A DNA stretch of 64,000 nt from Spirochaeta isovalerica (GTDB lineage Bacteria > Spirochaetota > Spirochaetia > DSM-2461), in the NCBI RefSeq assembly GCF_014207565.1, contig NZ_JACHGJ010000001.1, positions 372,001 to 436,000 on the forward strand, given 5' to 3'. Position 1 is the stretch's first letter. Each line of letters begins with the position of its first letter. Below are positions 26,937 to 35,221 of this stretch, one piece after another. Under the pieces are notes generated by a model. The model saw only the letters and a program-made list of their open reading frames with translations, was not told the origin of the DNA and did not search any database. A program made the translations under genes and the position numbers.

Positions 26937-27797
26937 TTACTGCAGCAGCTGCATTACTGAAGCTGATCTCTGGTTTGCCTGTGCGAGCATAGCAGTGCTG
27001 GCCTGACCGAGGATCTGATCTTTTGTGAAATTGACCATTTCACTTGCCATATCAGTATCCCTGATGGTAGATTCAGCAGCCTGAATGTTTTCCGCACTGA
27101 TGTCGATACCTTTCACAGCCATTTCCAGTCTGTTCTGGTACGCTCCGAGGTCGGCTCTCTGTTTGTTGACAACTTTAAGAGCTCCATCGAGAACACCAAT
27201 GTTTCTGTTAGCCTGTTCCGCAGTGGATATTGACATAATATCTCCGGAACCGATCTGTTTGAGACCAAGGGATTCAGCAGTCATTGTCTGAATGTAAACT
27301 CTTTCTCTCTGGTCCATATTGGCGCCGATGTGGAACCACATGGAAGAGGTAACAGTGTTTTCCCCTGTTTCGCTGGCGAATCGTCCTGTAAGCATGTTCA
27401 TTCCGTTGAACTGTGCGTGAGAAGCGATTCTGTCGATTTCGTCAACGAGCTGAGAAACTTCGACCTGGATCTGCATCCTGTCTTCTGCAGTGTATACACC
27501 GTTGGAAGACTGTATAGCCAGTTCCCTGATTCTCTGAAGAATGTCTGTAGTTTCCTGAAGATTTCCCTCTGTTGCCTGGATAAAGGAAATTCCGTTTGCA
27601 GCGTTGTCGGAAGCCTGATTGAGACCACGGATCTGAGATCTCATTTTTTCTGAAACAGCAAGGCCTGATGCATCATCACCGGCTTTGTTGATTCTCATCC
27701 CGGAAGCAAGTTTTGACATTGAATTCTGGATGTTCCCGTTGTTGACTTTCAACTGTCTGTTGGCGTTTATCGCACTCATATTGTGATTGATAATCAT
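26937..27797 (-). CDS. flaB: Endoflagellar core flagellin FlaB (copy 1)
   Basis: A 286-residue FlaB with the same D0/D1-only structure: [18 protein letters not shown] at the N-terminus, [20 protein letters not shown] and the C-terminal [11 protein letters not shown]. It is preceded by a near-consensus sigma-28 promoter and a leader with two GGA hairpins (separate entries), so it is probably the main regulated flagellin. It is followed by a strong hairpin and the second flaB. Confidence 0.94.
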   Translation of the reverse strand: MIINHNMSAINANRQLKVNNGNIQNSMSKLASGMRINKAGDDASGLAVSEKMRSQIRGLNQASDNAANGISFIQATEGNLQETTDILQRIRELAIQSSNGVYTAEDRMQIQVEVSQLVDEIDRIASHAQFNGMNMLTGRFASETGENTVTSSMWFHIGANMDQRERVYIQTMTAESLGLKQIGSGDIMSISTAEQANRNIGVLDGALKVVNKQRADLGAYQNRLEMAVKGIDISAENIQAAESTIRDTDMASEMVNFTKDQILGQASTAMLAQANQRSASVMQLLQ

Positions 27798-27815
27798 TTA
27801 TTCCTCCATGAATAA
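27798..27815 (-). promoter_or_regulatory. Hairpin holding the flaB Shine-Dalgarno sequence, candidate CsrA site 1
   Basis: On the mRNA strand TTATTC-ATGGAG-GAATAA forms a 6-base stem whose loop contains GGA of the Shine-Dalgarno sequence GGAGG; the start codon follows directly. This is the preferred geometry of a CsrA site that blocks ribosome binding. Confidence 0.6.
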
Positions 27816-27830
27816 ATAGTTTTTTTTGTT

Positions 27831-27844
27831 CGGCATCCCTGCCG
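27831..27844 (-). promoter_or_regulatory. Upstream GGA hairpin in the flaB leader, candidate CsrA site 2
   Basis: On the mRNA strand CGGCA-GGGA-TGCCG forms a 5-base GC-rich stem with GGGA in the loop. The core CAGGGATG is close to the CsrA selection consensus (ACARGGAUGU). It lies about 15 bases upstream of the ribosome-site hairpin, so one CsrA dimer could bridge both. Confidence 0.6.
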
Positions 27845-27852
27845 GGAGACCT

Positions 27853-27879
27853 CTATCGGCATGTTGACAACATACTTTA
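27853..27879 (-). promoter_or_regulatory. Sigma-28 flagellar promoter for flaB
   Basis: On the minus strand TAAAGTAT (27872-27879), an 11-base spacer and GCCGATAG (27853-27860). This matches the consensus TAAAGTTT-N11-GCCGATAA at 14 of 16 positions with exact spacing. The start site would fall near 27846, just before the upstream GGA hairpin. Confidence 0.9.
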
Positions 27880-27977
27880 GAGTTTCCCCACATTTTTTTA
27901 TCGACCTGAGGTTTCTATAAACTTGAAAAAATAATTAAAGATTTTTTTTATACTGTCGAAACGGGGGGCGGAGGAAC

Positions 27978-28001
27978 AAAAAAACCGCTCATCGTGAGCG
28001 G
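27978..28001 (-). terminator. Intrinsic terminator after the TPR gene
   Basis: On the minus strand CCGCTCA-CGA-TGAGCGG is followed by seven Ts. It insulates the PilZ-TPR unit from the flaB promoter. Confidence 0.9.
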
Positions 28002-28007
28002 CTCATA

Positions 28008-29138
28008 TCAACTTTTATTCTGTTCGATAAATTTTATATATTGAAGAGCTACAGGATCTTCCGGTTCTATCTCAAGAGCTGTTCTGAAAAAAGTTTCAGC
28101 TTCATCGACTTTTCCTGATTTCATTGAGAGTATTCCCATGTTGGAGACAATCTTCATGTTTTCCGGGTCGAGGATTAAAGCTTTATCAAGATATTTTCGA
28201 CTTTCTGAAAGATTTAAGAGTTCCATTTCGCAGATAGCCAGCTCGTTATAAAGATCAGCAGTCGGCTTTCCTGAATCGAGAGCAGAGAGAAATGCGATTT
28301 TTGCTTCATTGTAATTCCCGAGTTTTCGCTCTCCCCAACCGAGAAGAAACCAGGCGTTCCAGACGTCTTTATTGTCTTCAAGGAACTGTTTAATCTTTAT
28401 CAGACCCTGCTTTTCATCTCCGTTGTGAATGAGGTTGTAGGCTTCCTGGAAAAGAACATCGTTAAGATTCATGTTCTTTATCTCTCCTGCAAGCCTTTCG
28501 GATTCTTCAACCTTATCGGAATCTGTCCCCAATTGGGCATAAGTAGCAAAATTCTGTTCAGATTGAACATAGTTCCCGTTTTTATAGTGAAAGAAACCCA
28601 TATAATACCAGAGCAGCTCTGGAGGATTTTCCGAAGTCGCCAATTCCCTGAATGCCGCTTCTGCCGCTGTATTGTATTTTTCAATCAAGTCAGAATTCCC
28701 GATAGACTTAGCATGTTCCCATCTCTGCTCATATAACAAGGCAAGATTGAGCATGGAAATTTTATTGGATCTGTCCAGTCCGCAAAGTGCCAGAAATATC
28801 TCTTCCGCCAGATCGAAATCTTTATCCTGAGCTTTGATTACTGCCGAATTTGTCAGATCAACGAATATATTGGGGCGGACTGCAAAAACAAATTTCCGGA
28901 AATAATCACTATCTTCATGCTCCGGCTGGTAGGCCAGTAACTTTAGCATGGCGGAAACAATCATTTCCCAGGACAGATCAGAAGAATCCCATTCTTCCCG
29001 TTCTTTACCTTCCGGCACTTCTACAGGAAGCATGATGTTTGGATCGATTTGAAAATCACCTATATTCTCTTCTATAGAATCAGGAAGCGATATAAATAAA
29101 ATGTTTTCAAGAGGGTCCCGGCCGTCTATGTGTTTCAA
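28008..29138 (-). CDS. TPR-repeat protein
   Basis: A 376-residue soluble protein. The C-terminal 250 residues are made of tetratricopeptide repeats (for example WNAWFLLGWGERKLGNYNEA and KIVSNMGILSMKSGKVDEAE); the N-terminal 90 residues are acidic and unclassified. TPRs mediate protein contacts. It overlaps the upstream PilZ gene by 4 bases, so the two are co-translated, and it ends just before a strong terminator. The partner protein is unknown. Confidence 0.75.
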   Translation of the reverse strand: MKHIDGRDPLENILFISLPDSIEENIGDFQIDPNIMLPVEVPEGKEREEWDSSDLSWEMIVSAMLKLLAYQPEHEDSDYFRKFVFAVRPNIFVDLTNSAVIKAQDKDFDLAEEIFLALCGLDRSNKISMLNLALLYEQRWEHAKSIGNSDLIEKYNTAAEAAFRELATSENPPELLWYYMGFFHYKNGNYVQSEQNFATYAQLGTDSDKVEESERLAGEIKNMNLNDVLFQEAYNLIHNGDEKQGLIKIKQFLEDNKDVWNAWFLLGWGERKLGNYNEAKIAFLSALDSGKPTADLYNELAICEMELLNLSESRKYLDKALILDPENMKIVSNMGILSMKSGKVDEAETFFRTALEIEPEDPVALQYIKFIEQNKS

Positions 29139-29977
29139 TTTTCCTTCTCCTCTTTGTCTGCCTTTTCAGCTTTTTTTATTTTTCTCTGTTTTAAAAAATC
29201 GTTAATCAGTAAGCGGTATTCCAGAGGGACACCTTGATCTGCGAATTTTAAACCCAGAGCAGCTAGATCTTTTCTCCCTTCTACTTCTTCATAACGCAGG
29301 CAAACCCCGGGCAGGTTGAAAACCTTTCTTCCATTGTCATATTCAATATGTAAAACGACAGGTTTGTTGACTATAAACCTGGCATTTCCCATTAAGATGA
29401 GTTTTGCTCCGGAGAAAGAAACATCTCTCAACAGGCATTTTCGGGGAAGATTATCTACAAGCAGAGCTGTTGTTTTAAGATTAAAGGTAAGCTTTCTGTT
29501 ATTTTCTTCATTTATCAGAATTCGTTCTTCAGCGCGGGCTTTCGAGTTTATCGCGGCATCGACTATAGAGCCAAGGATCTGTATTAGATCATCGGGTGGG
29601 CGGTTCGTATATTCTATTGTGGCAAAGTGAAGGTCCGGTTTATCTTTGTTGATAGGTGCAAATCCCGTTATCTTTCCCTGTATGAAAAAGAGAATCGGAT
29701 CGGAACTCTCTTTCTGCTGAAAGGCGAAACGAAGCGACATGAGATTATTCTCATTCCGCAGAACATTGAACAGCTCACTATCGATAGAAGCAATAATTTT
29801 TGCACCGACCATGGATGAGGAATAAATTATGCAGGGTTTCTGTCCCTGTTTGAACTTGAAAAAAGTCTGTCTTCCGTCAAGGCCTGTTGTGTTGATCAGT
29901 TCTTTAGTAAAGGTCACATCGACAGACTTGTAGGAAGAATAATATTTATTTAATTGCTGACTGGTGATAATAGACAT
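29135..29977 (-). CDS. PilZ-domain protein
   Basis: A 280-residue protein. The C-terminal half has the PilZ signature RDVSFSGAKLIL (D/NxSxxG box) and a candidate RxxxR (RAEER) upstream of it. The N-terminal half resembles a YcgR-N-like split-barrel. The start at 29977 (MSIITS) is preferred over a TTG at 30019, because that TTG is the -35 box of a good promoter. It is co-translated with the TPR gene. Loss of one PilZ arginine cannot be excluded because the RxxxR spacing is unusual. Confidence 0.68.
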   Translation of the reverse strand: MSIITSQQLNKYYSSYKSVDVTFTKELINTTGLDGRQTFFKFKQGQKPCIIYSSSMVGAKIIASIDSELFNVLRNENNLMSLRFAFQQKESSDPILFFIQGKITGFAPINKDKPDLHFATIEYTNRPPDDLIQILGSIVDAAINSKARAEERILINEENNRKLTFNLKTTALLVDNLPRKCLLRDVSFSGAKLILMGNARFIVNKPVVLHIEYDNGRKVFNLPGVCLRYEEVEGRKDLAALGLKFADQGVPLEYRLLINDFLKQRKIKKAEKADKEEKEN

Positions 29978-29990
29978 ATTTACGGGATTG

Positions 29991-30019
29991 ATACTATTAT
30001 GTTTTATTGCCTTCGTCAA
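29991..30019 (-). promoter_or_regulatory. Sigma-70 promoter for the PilZ-TPR unit
   Basis: On the minus strand TTGACG (30014-30019), a 17-base spacer and TAGTAT (29991-29996), with the ATG 13 bases downstream and no Shine-Dalgarno sequence. Confidence 0.6.
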
Positions 30020-30049
30020 TATTCGGATAGTCTAATTCAGGAGTTGTTA

Positions 30050-31057
30050 ATGTCATTGAAAATCCCCGTCATCGGTATCGGAAATCCATTAATGGATACA
30101 ATCACCCATGTTGATTTTTCCGTTGTGGAAAATCTTGGAGCGGAACCGGGATCGATGAATCTGATCGATGAAAAGCAACTGAAAAAGGTCCTCGATGCAG
30201 TTGTTGAATCAATTGAAACTCCCGGAGGAAGTTGTGCCAATACAATGAGAGGTTTGGCCTGGCTTCTTGATGGAGATGAAGATTTTTCCAGACCTGTCTA
30301 CACCGGAGCTGTCGGTGAAGACGCACTTGCAGGACGTCTTTCCTCCGGACTGGAGAGTATCGGTGTTAAGCCCGAGCTAGCGGGAAAGAGTGACTTTCAG
30401 ACAGGAGTTTCCATAATTTTCGTTACACCGGATAACGAGCGAACCATGTTTACTTATCTGGGTGCCTGCCGTGAATATTCAAAAAATGATTTTCCAATAC
30501 ATATAATTGAAGGTAAACCTGTCTGGCTCCATATCGCAGGCTATATGTGGGATACGGACAATCAGAAAAATGCTGTTAAATTTGCAGTTGAGGAAGCACT
30601 CAAAAGACATACGAAGATCTCTTTCGACCTGGCAGATCCCTTTGTCGTCGATCGTTACAGGGAAGAATTCATTGAATGGCTTCCCGGTAAAATTGATTTG
30701 CTTTTTGCAAACCGTACAGAATTGTCCTATTTGACCGGAATTGAAGGAAGCGATGAAGATATCCTTGAGAAAGCCGGAAAGTATGGAGAGACAATTGTGA
30801 TGAAAGTCGGAAAAAAAGGCTGCTGGGTCAGCAGAAGGGGGTATTCTATTCATTTCCCCTGTGTTGATATTGCTCCTCCATCTGATACGACGGGTGCGGG
30901 AGATTCCTTTGCTGCCGGTTTTCTATACGGGATTGTAAAAGGAGAGACATTTCACGATTGCGCTGATACGGCAAACCGCATAGCCTCAGGCATTGTTACA
31001 GTAGAGGGATGTGATTATTCGAATATAGACAGGGATTATGTTCTTGGGAAAAAATAA
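30050..31057 (+). CDS. PfkB-family sugar or nucleoside kinase, adenosine-kinase-like
   Basis: A 335-residue ribokinase-family kinase. GIGNPLMD is at the N-terminus, PGGSCANTMRG forms the first PfkB signature and DTTGAGDSFAAGF is the second, with the catalytic Asp and anion-hole glycines. The long N-terminal form resembles adenosine kinases more than fructokinases, but the substrate is not certain. The start at 30050 is preceded by CAGGAG; the frame is open further upstream without a ribosome site. It is convergent with the 6S RNA gene, whose T-run overlaps the stop codon. Confidence 0.82.
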   Translation: MSLKIPVIGIGNPLMDTITHVDFSVVENLGAEPGSMNLIDEKQLKKVLDAVVESIETPGGSCANTMRGLAWLLDGDEDFSRPVYTGAVGEDALAGRLSSGLESIGVKPELAGKSDFQTGVSIIFVTPDNERTMFTYLGACREYSKNDFPIHIIEGKPVWLHIAGYMWDTDNQKNAVKFAVEEALKRHTKISFDLADPFVVDRYREEFIEWLPGKIDLLFANRTELSYLTGIEGSDEDILEKAGKYGETIVMKVGKKGCWVSRRGYSIHFPCVDIAPPSDTTGAGDSFAAGFLYGIVKGETFHDCADTANRIASGIVTVEGCDYSNIDRDYVLGKK

Positions 31058-31230
31058 AAAACCCGCGATGCCGTTCGAGTATGATCCTCTTGAACTCTGA
31101 CGTTCAAGTGGGTTTCCGTTCCAAAGCATCCTGTTTCTCCTCAAGGGATAGCAATTCAGCTATAGGCATTAGGAATCCCGTGGATATATATTGACCCAAG
31201 AGAATATCTCCGAGCACGAACACCGCAGGC
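31056..31230 (-). ncRNA. ssrS: Probable 6S RNA
   Basis: A 175-base interval on the minus strand directly after zapA, the same neighbourhood as in proteobacteria. The 5' end CCTGCGGTGTTCG can pair with the 3' segment CGAACGGCATCGCGGG as the closing stem. A 3'-bubble hairpin CTTGAAC-GTCAGA-GTTCAAG resembles the conserved CUUGAAC...GUUCAAG element of E. coli 6S. An apical stem (ATAGC...GCTAT inside GGGAT...ATCCC) completes the open-promoter-like rod. It ends in GCGGGTTTTTTATTTTTT. 6S RNA binds housekeeping RNA polymerase. A covariance search was not possible. Confidence 0.75.
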
Positions 31231-31233
31231 AAA

Positions 31234-31262
31234 TAAATACTTTATATATTCCTGTCTATCAA
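31234..31262 (-). promoter_or_regulatory. Promoter for the 6S RNA, inside the zapA 3' end
   Basis: On the minus strand TTGATA (31257-31262), a 17-base spacer and TATTTA (31234-31239), with the RNA 5' end predicted a few bases downstream near 31228-31230. Confidence 0.5.
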
Positions 31263-31544
31263 TTCAATAAGATTACTTGTAATCTTACCGATTTCATCAG
31301 CGTCCTTCGCTGTTATGGAGTAGGGGAGACCTTTTTTCATTTTTTCCTTCATAAGTTCATCGACAAGAAAAAAACCGGAAAGAATGGCAATTTTAAGCGG
31401 ATCAGTGACAGGAACTTTATCCTGTGTCTCCCTGATTTTGTTTTCAAGAAACCAAACAACCTGCTCTAGATATTCAGGATCTTCAGAAGATCTGATAGTA
31501 AAAGATGATCCGAGTATATCAATGTTGAGCAGATTGTTTTTCAT
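31242..31544 (-). CDS. zapA: Cell division protein ZapA
   Basis: A 100-residue ZapA. The N-terminal strand NLLNIDILGSSFTIRSSEDPE and EYLEQVVWFLENKIRET are typical of the FtsZ-associated ZapA fold, followed by a C-terminal coiled-coil helix. ZapA crosslinks FtsZ filaments at midcell. It follows a ZapB-like gene (6-base gap) and precedes the 6S RNA. Confidence 0.82.
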   Translation of the reverse strand: MKNNLLNIDILGSSFTIRSSEDPEYLEQVVWFLENKIRETQDKVPVTDPLKIAILSGFFLVDELMKEKMKKGLPYSITAKDADEIGKITSNLIELIDRNI

Positions 31545-31550
31545 GAGAGT

Positions 31551-32228
31551 CTAAAAAATATCCAAACTCTGCTCGAAGAGGTCGGCTTCAGGACCGGCCT
31601 CTTCTTTTTTTTGTTCTTTTTTATCCTCAGGCATTTCCCCGAATTCTGAATCGACAGTGGGAACTTCTTCCTCTTCTACTGTTTCATCTACAGGTATTCC
31701 GTCCTGAGAATCTTCCGTAATGCTTTCCTGCAGTTCAGATTGATTGTCTTCATCGCGTTCTACATCAGAATCTTCTTCTATTTCCATATCAGATTCTTCT
31801 TCTGTATTCTCCTCGCTATTGATGACCTCTTCATCCGATTCTTCTGAATCGGTCATGACAAATTCCAGATCTTCACTTACAGAACCTTCTGCGGAAGTGT
31901 CGCTTTCTTCGGATTGAACGTCTTCGTCGACGGAGTCCTCAACAACAGCTTCTTCTCCTTCTTCATCTTCTATAGTGACAGATTCAGTTGTAGTTTCTTT
32001 AGCCGTATCAAGTTCTTCGAGCTGATTCAGAGCTCCAATAATTTTATCCTCGATCTCGTTCTGGTCCTTATTTAGAGTTTCAGCCATCTCTTCAAGCTCA
32101 AGAATCTGCATTTCATACTGGACGATCTTCTCCTCCAGTACAACTTTCTCAGCTTTAAGTCTGTTTATCAGATCGACAGCGTCATTGACTTTATTTTCAA
32201 GTTTCTGAACCTGATCAAGGGTAATCAT
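31551..32228 (-). CDS. ZapB-like coiled-coil protein with long acidic tail
   Basis: A 225-residue protein. Residues 1-75 form a heptad coiled coil (TLDQVQKLENKVNDAVDLIN), like ZapB. Residues 80-225 are extremely rich in Glu, Asp and Ser and must be disordered. Genes for ZapA and this protein are adjacent, which supports a role in FtsZ-ring bundling. The acidic tail is far longer than in E. coli ZapB (81 residues in all). It starts 3 bases after the stop of rplT. Confidence 0.6.
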   Translation of the reverse strand: MITLDQVQKLENKVNDAVDLINRLKAEKVVLEEKIVQYEMQILELEEMAETLNKDQNEIEDKIIGALNQLEELDTAKETTTESVTIEDEEGEEAVVEDSVDEDVQSEESDTSAEGSVSEDLEFVMTDSEESDEEVINSEENTEEESDMEIEEDSDVERDEDNQSELQESITEDSQDGIPVDETVEEEEVPTVDSEFGEMPEDKKEQKKEEAGPEADLFEQSLDIF

Positions 32229-32231
32229 ATA

Positions 32232-32591
32232 TTATTCTCCGAGTGCAGCTTTTGCTTTTTCAACGATTGCTTTAAAAGATTTAGGATCCTCAATAGCAAG
32301 ATTGGAAAGAACTTTTCTATTGATTTCAACACCGGCTTTGTTAAGACCATTGATGAATCTGCTGTATGTCATTCCCTCTTCTCTAACCGCTGCGGAAATT
32401 CTGGCAATCCAGAGCTGTCTGAAGTCTCTTTTTTTAACTTTTCTATCTCTGTATGCATACTGTCCGGCTTTAGCAACCGCATCTTTGGCTGTTCTGTGAA
32501 GCTTACTTCTTCTTCCCCAGAAACCTTTAGCCTGTTTCAGGATCTTTTTTCGGTGATCCTTTCTTCTTTTACCATCTACTGCTCTAGGCAT
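32232..32591 (-). CDS. rplT: Large ribosomal subunit protein bL20
   Basis: A 119-residue L20 of normal length with [18 protein letters not shown] and [19 protein letters not shown] motifs. It is an early 23S rRNA-binding assembly protein and in many bacteria represses its own operon. Order infC-rpmI-rplT is the universal one. Confidence 0.97.
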   Translation of the reverse strand: MPRAVDGKRRKDHRKKILKQAKGFWGRRSKLHRTAKDAVAKAGQYAYRDRKVKKRDFRQLWIARISAAVREEGMTYSRFINGLNKAGVEINRKVLSNLAIEDPKSFKAIVEKAKAALGE

Positions 32592-32610
32592 TCTTTTTTA
32601 CCGTCCTTGA

Positions 32611-32808
32611 TTAACCGTAAGGTAACAGTTTTTTGATTCTGGGAACCTCGACCTTATCGACAACGTCAGGGTGTCTGAGGTTTCTTTTGCGCTTGGCGGA
32701 TTTTTTCGTGAGAATATGACGAGTTCCCTGCTTCTTGTACTTAACTTTACCGGAAGCAGTCATCTTATATCTCTTTGCCGCACTTTTACGTGTCTTCATT
32801 TTAGGCAT
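32611..32808 (-). CDS. rpmI: Large ribosomal subunit protein bL35
   Basis: A 65-residue, highly basic L35 starting [20 protein letters not shown] with [16 protein letters not shown], the family hallmarks. It lies between infC and rplT. Confidence 0.97.
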   Translation of the reverse strand: MPKMKTRKSAAKRYKMTASGKVKYKKQGTRHILTKKSAKRKRNLRHPDVVDKVEVPRIKKLLPYG

Positions 32809-32826
32809 CGTGATACGTCCTTAAAC

Positions 32827-33351
32827 TTATTTCTTCGATCTCGGGCTCAACAACATGGACATGAATCGGCCCTCCATTCTCGGAGGAGTATCCACATTAA
32901 ACGAGCCTTCGTCAAGAAGTAATAATAATTTATCTAGAACCACCTTTCCAAGTTCTGTGTGAGCAAGCTCACGTCCCCTGAAACGGATAGTTACTTTCAC
33001 TTTATTACCCTGGTTGAGAAAGTCCTGGACAAACTTGGTTTTGAACTCCAGGTCGTGCTTCTCAATTTTCGGCTGCATTCTGACTTCTTTCAGCTTGACT
33101 AGTTTCTGTTTCTTTTTCTGTTCTCTATTCTTTTTTTCAAGCTCGAATTTATATTTTCCGTAGTCGAGGAGCTTACATACAGGCGGTTTTGACTGAGGTG
33201 CAACTTCCACGAGGTCAACATTGAGCTCTTTCGCCATATCCAATGCTTCACGGGTAGAAATTATACCTCTCTGTTCCCCCTGATCATCGATCAATCTTAC
33301 TTCCCTAACACGAATCTGTTCATTAATTCTTAAATCCTTAACAGCCAACAT
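32827..33351 (-). CDS. infC: Translation initiation factor IF-3
   Basis: A 174-residue IF-3. The N-terminal domain has [20 protein letters not shown] and the linker and C-terminal domain carry [20 protein letters not shown] with FRGREL. It prevents premature subunit joining and checks the start codon. The start is an ordinary ATG preceded by AGGGAGGA, not the AUU used for autoregulation in enterobacteria, so regulation must differ or use another start. Confidence 0.96.
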   Translation of the reverse strand: MLAVKDLRINEQIRVREVRLIDDQGEQRGIISTREALDMAKELNVDLVEVAPQSKPPVCKLLDYGKYKFELEKKNREQKKKQKLVKLKEVRMQPKIEKHDLEFKTKFVQDFLNQGNKVKVTIRFRGRELAHTELGKVVLDKLLLLLDEGSFNVDTPPRMEGRFMSMLLSPRSKK

Positions 33352-33657
33352 TCCTCCCTGGGTACTGAATTTTCCCTTTTTTCTTTATTGCAGTGCAACG
33401 GATGCTTCAATAGTTTCAGCCGTTCACCATCAGGGGTAATATATTTAATAAATAATTACACCCGACAAAAAAAATTGAGCAAATATTAATCTGCCCAAAA
33501 GAAATATTAACAAAAAAACGCCTTACTTGTCCATAAGTTAGTTTTGGTTATGACACAAATATTTCTTTAGAATCATATTAGTTGTAACTGGCGGGTTAAA
33601 TATGATAAAAAGAAAGGTATAGAAATCTGATTGTATCATTATTATAGGAGATAGATA
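33352..33657. other. 306-base intergenic region, divergent infC leader and upstream of membrane gene
   Basis: No gene is visible. Near infC the minus-strand transcript contains AACGG...CCGTT arms around a 17-18-base loop (about 33396-33424), which could be a leader stem. The middle is very AT-rich. No convincing ribosomal-protein leader or promoter pair could be fixed by eye. On the plus side AGGAG precedes the TTG at 33658. Confidence 0.4.
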
Positions 33658-34302
33658 TTGGTCCTTTTTATATTGCTTTCAACTCCAATCACTTATTTTC
33701 TGATTAATGCTTTTTTTAATAACAGCGGTATCAGAAAAAGAGTTATTATATTACCTTTTATTATAGGGATGATCCTATCCATCCCTTATTATCTGATTTA
33801 CTGGTCATTTCTGGGGTCTTTTTTTAACAACTGGACGTCTTCAGGCGTTTATTTTTACAATTTTCTGAATAGAGACGGCTCAGCTGCAATTTACATGATT
33901 GCTGCACTGGTCGGTCTATTTCTTCTCTTCGCAAAAAAGCCCGAAGCGTCCATGCTGAGAGAGATCGCGGCTTATACTGCCGGAATGATGTTCACTCTCG
34001 GAATATACGATACGCTTGTCTCAGAAAGCTGGTACGGATTGCTTGAACTGTTTATTATACCGTTCAATCGCATTTCGCTTTTTCTCCTTCTGTCTGTTTT
34101 ATTGAATAGAGCGTCTCTCGGCAGAGATTGGAAAAGATACCTCTGGATTGGAATTTCTTTGATTATCCCCTTTATTCTGAACCTTATTCCGCAGCTCGCT
34201 TCATTTAATAAAACCGGTGCAGCACTCATTTTATCAATAATCGTACTGATTATTTCCTTTATAGTATTTATCACCGAAAGCAGAGAGCCTTTTCCGGAAT
34301 GA
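33658..34302 (+). CDS. Polytopic membrane protein of unknown function
   Basis: A 214-residue protein with about six or seven transmembrane helices and short loops (first helix at the very N-terminus, VLFILLSTPITYFLINAFF). The start is TTG at 33658, supported by AGGAG 8 bases before it. It overlaps the following lipoprotein gene by 4 bases. I see no transporter or enzyme motif. Its location just before flaA suggests an envelope role only by association. Confidence 0.6.
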   Translation: MVLFILLSTPITYFLINAFFNNSGIRKRVIILPFIIGMILSIPYYLIYWSFLGSFFNNWTSSGVYFYNFLNRDGSAAIYMIAALVGLFLLFAKKPEASMLREIAAYTAGMMFTLGIYDTLVSESWYGLLELFIIPFNRISLFLLLSVLLNRASLGRDWKRYLWIGISLIIPFILNLIPQLASFNKTGAALILSIIVLIISFIVFITESREPFPE

Positions 34303-35159
34303 AAAAAACCATTCCTCTGTTTTTCAGCCTTTTCCTGTTTATTTCCTGCGGCCAGATCAAATCAGTTGTTATCGTCGATACATGGTGGGACGAGGCTTAC
34401 AGTGGTCTGGCAAATCTTAAGAAAGAGGCTTTCTGGGCCGGATTGAAAGCATTTCAGCCGGTTTCCGTCATAGAGATGGATTCAGAAGAATCAGCTTATA
34501 ATTTCCTTAATAGCCTCATGGAAAAACAGAATGAGTTAACAGTCATTCTCTCTCCGGTTTTCAATAGTTATACAAAAAATTGGGTGTTCGATGAAAAAAA
34601 AATCAACTATATAATATTAAATGGATTTTATGATGATCCTGCCGATAATGTAATAGCAGTTTACAGTTCCAGAGAAGAGGTGTATCGCGAAGCCGGTATG
34701 AAAGCGGCACGATATTCAGAATCTCACAGTAATTGTTCTGTTGCGGCAGTATTCTATAATGGAACGGAAGCACGCCGCAGCGAGAGAGACAGTTTTATTC
34801 AAGGCTTTAACGAAGCCGGTGTTTCCGGAAAGCTCCTGGTCTCTGATCAGCAGACTTATGCCGGCGGTGAAAAACTGAAGAGCTTTATCAGCTCTGCTCC
34901 GGAAAAAGATGTCGGCCTATTCTTTTTTTCGGCATCTTCTTTAAATCCTTTCTGCTTTGAACAAGCTCAAACTCTCTCTATACCCATATCGGGTGAAAAT
35001 TTAAACAGTTCAGGCTTGCATAGTGAACTGATTGAGTTTTCCATTGATGATGATATGGTCAGAATAGTAAAAACTGCGCTGAAAATGGGACTCGACGGAG
35101 AAGTTGAAAATGATTTACCTGTTTTTCCATTGCTTAAGGAGAAGGGAATTCATTTTTAA
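34299..35159 (+). CDS. Lipoprotein with periplasmic-binding-protein-like fold
   Basis: A 286-residue lipoprotein. The signal peptide ends in LFLFISC (lipobox). The mature part resembles Med/PnrA or LacI-type periplasmic binding proteins: VVIVDTWWDEAYSGL at the start, a VIAVYSSREEVYREAGMKAA segment and an SFIQGFNEAGV segment. No permease genes are adjacent. It may act as a ligand sensor. It is co-translated with the membrane protein upstream, which is a candidate partner. Confidence 0.62.
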   Translation: MKKTIPLFFSLFLFISCGQIKSVVIVDTWWDEAYSGLANLKKEAFWAGLKAFQPVSVIEMDSEESAYNFLNSLMEKQNELTVILSPVFNSYTKNWVFDEKKINYIILNGFYDDPADNVIAVYSSREEVYREAGMKAARYSESHSNCSVAAVFYNGTEARRSERDSFIQGFNEAGVSGKLLVSDQQTYAGGEKLKSFISSAPEKDVGLFFFSASSLNPFCFEQAQTLSIPISGENLNSSGLHSELIEFSIDDDMVRIVKTALKMGLDGEVENDLPVFPLLKEKGIHF

Positions 35160-35161
35160 GT

Positions 35162-35191
35162 TTGACACTGACAACTTCGGCGAAATATAAT
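35162..35191 (+). promoter_or_regulatory. Strong sigma-70 promoter for flaA
   Basis: TTGACA (35162-35167), an 18-base spacer and TATAAT (35186-35191), both hexamers perfect. It begins 3 bases after the upstream stop codon, so flaA has its own housekeeping promoter, unlike the sigma-28-driven flaB. Confidence 0.88.
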
Positions 35192-35221
35192 TTATTTGAA
35201 TGATAAGTAAAGGAGTTGATG

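Noticed and set aside
30014-30019. TTG start for the PilZ protein at 30019
   Set aside because: The TTG is part of a TTGACG -35 box with a TAGTAT -10 at 17-base spacing, so it would lie upstream of the transcript.
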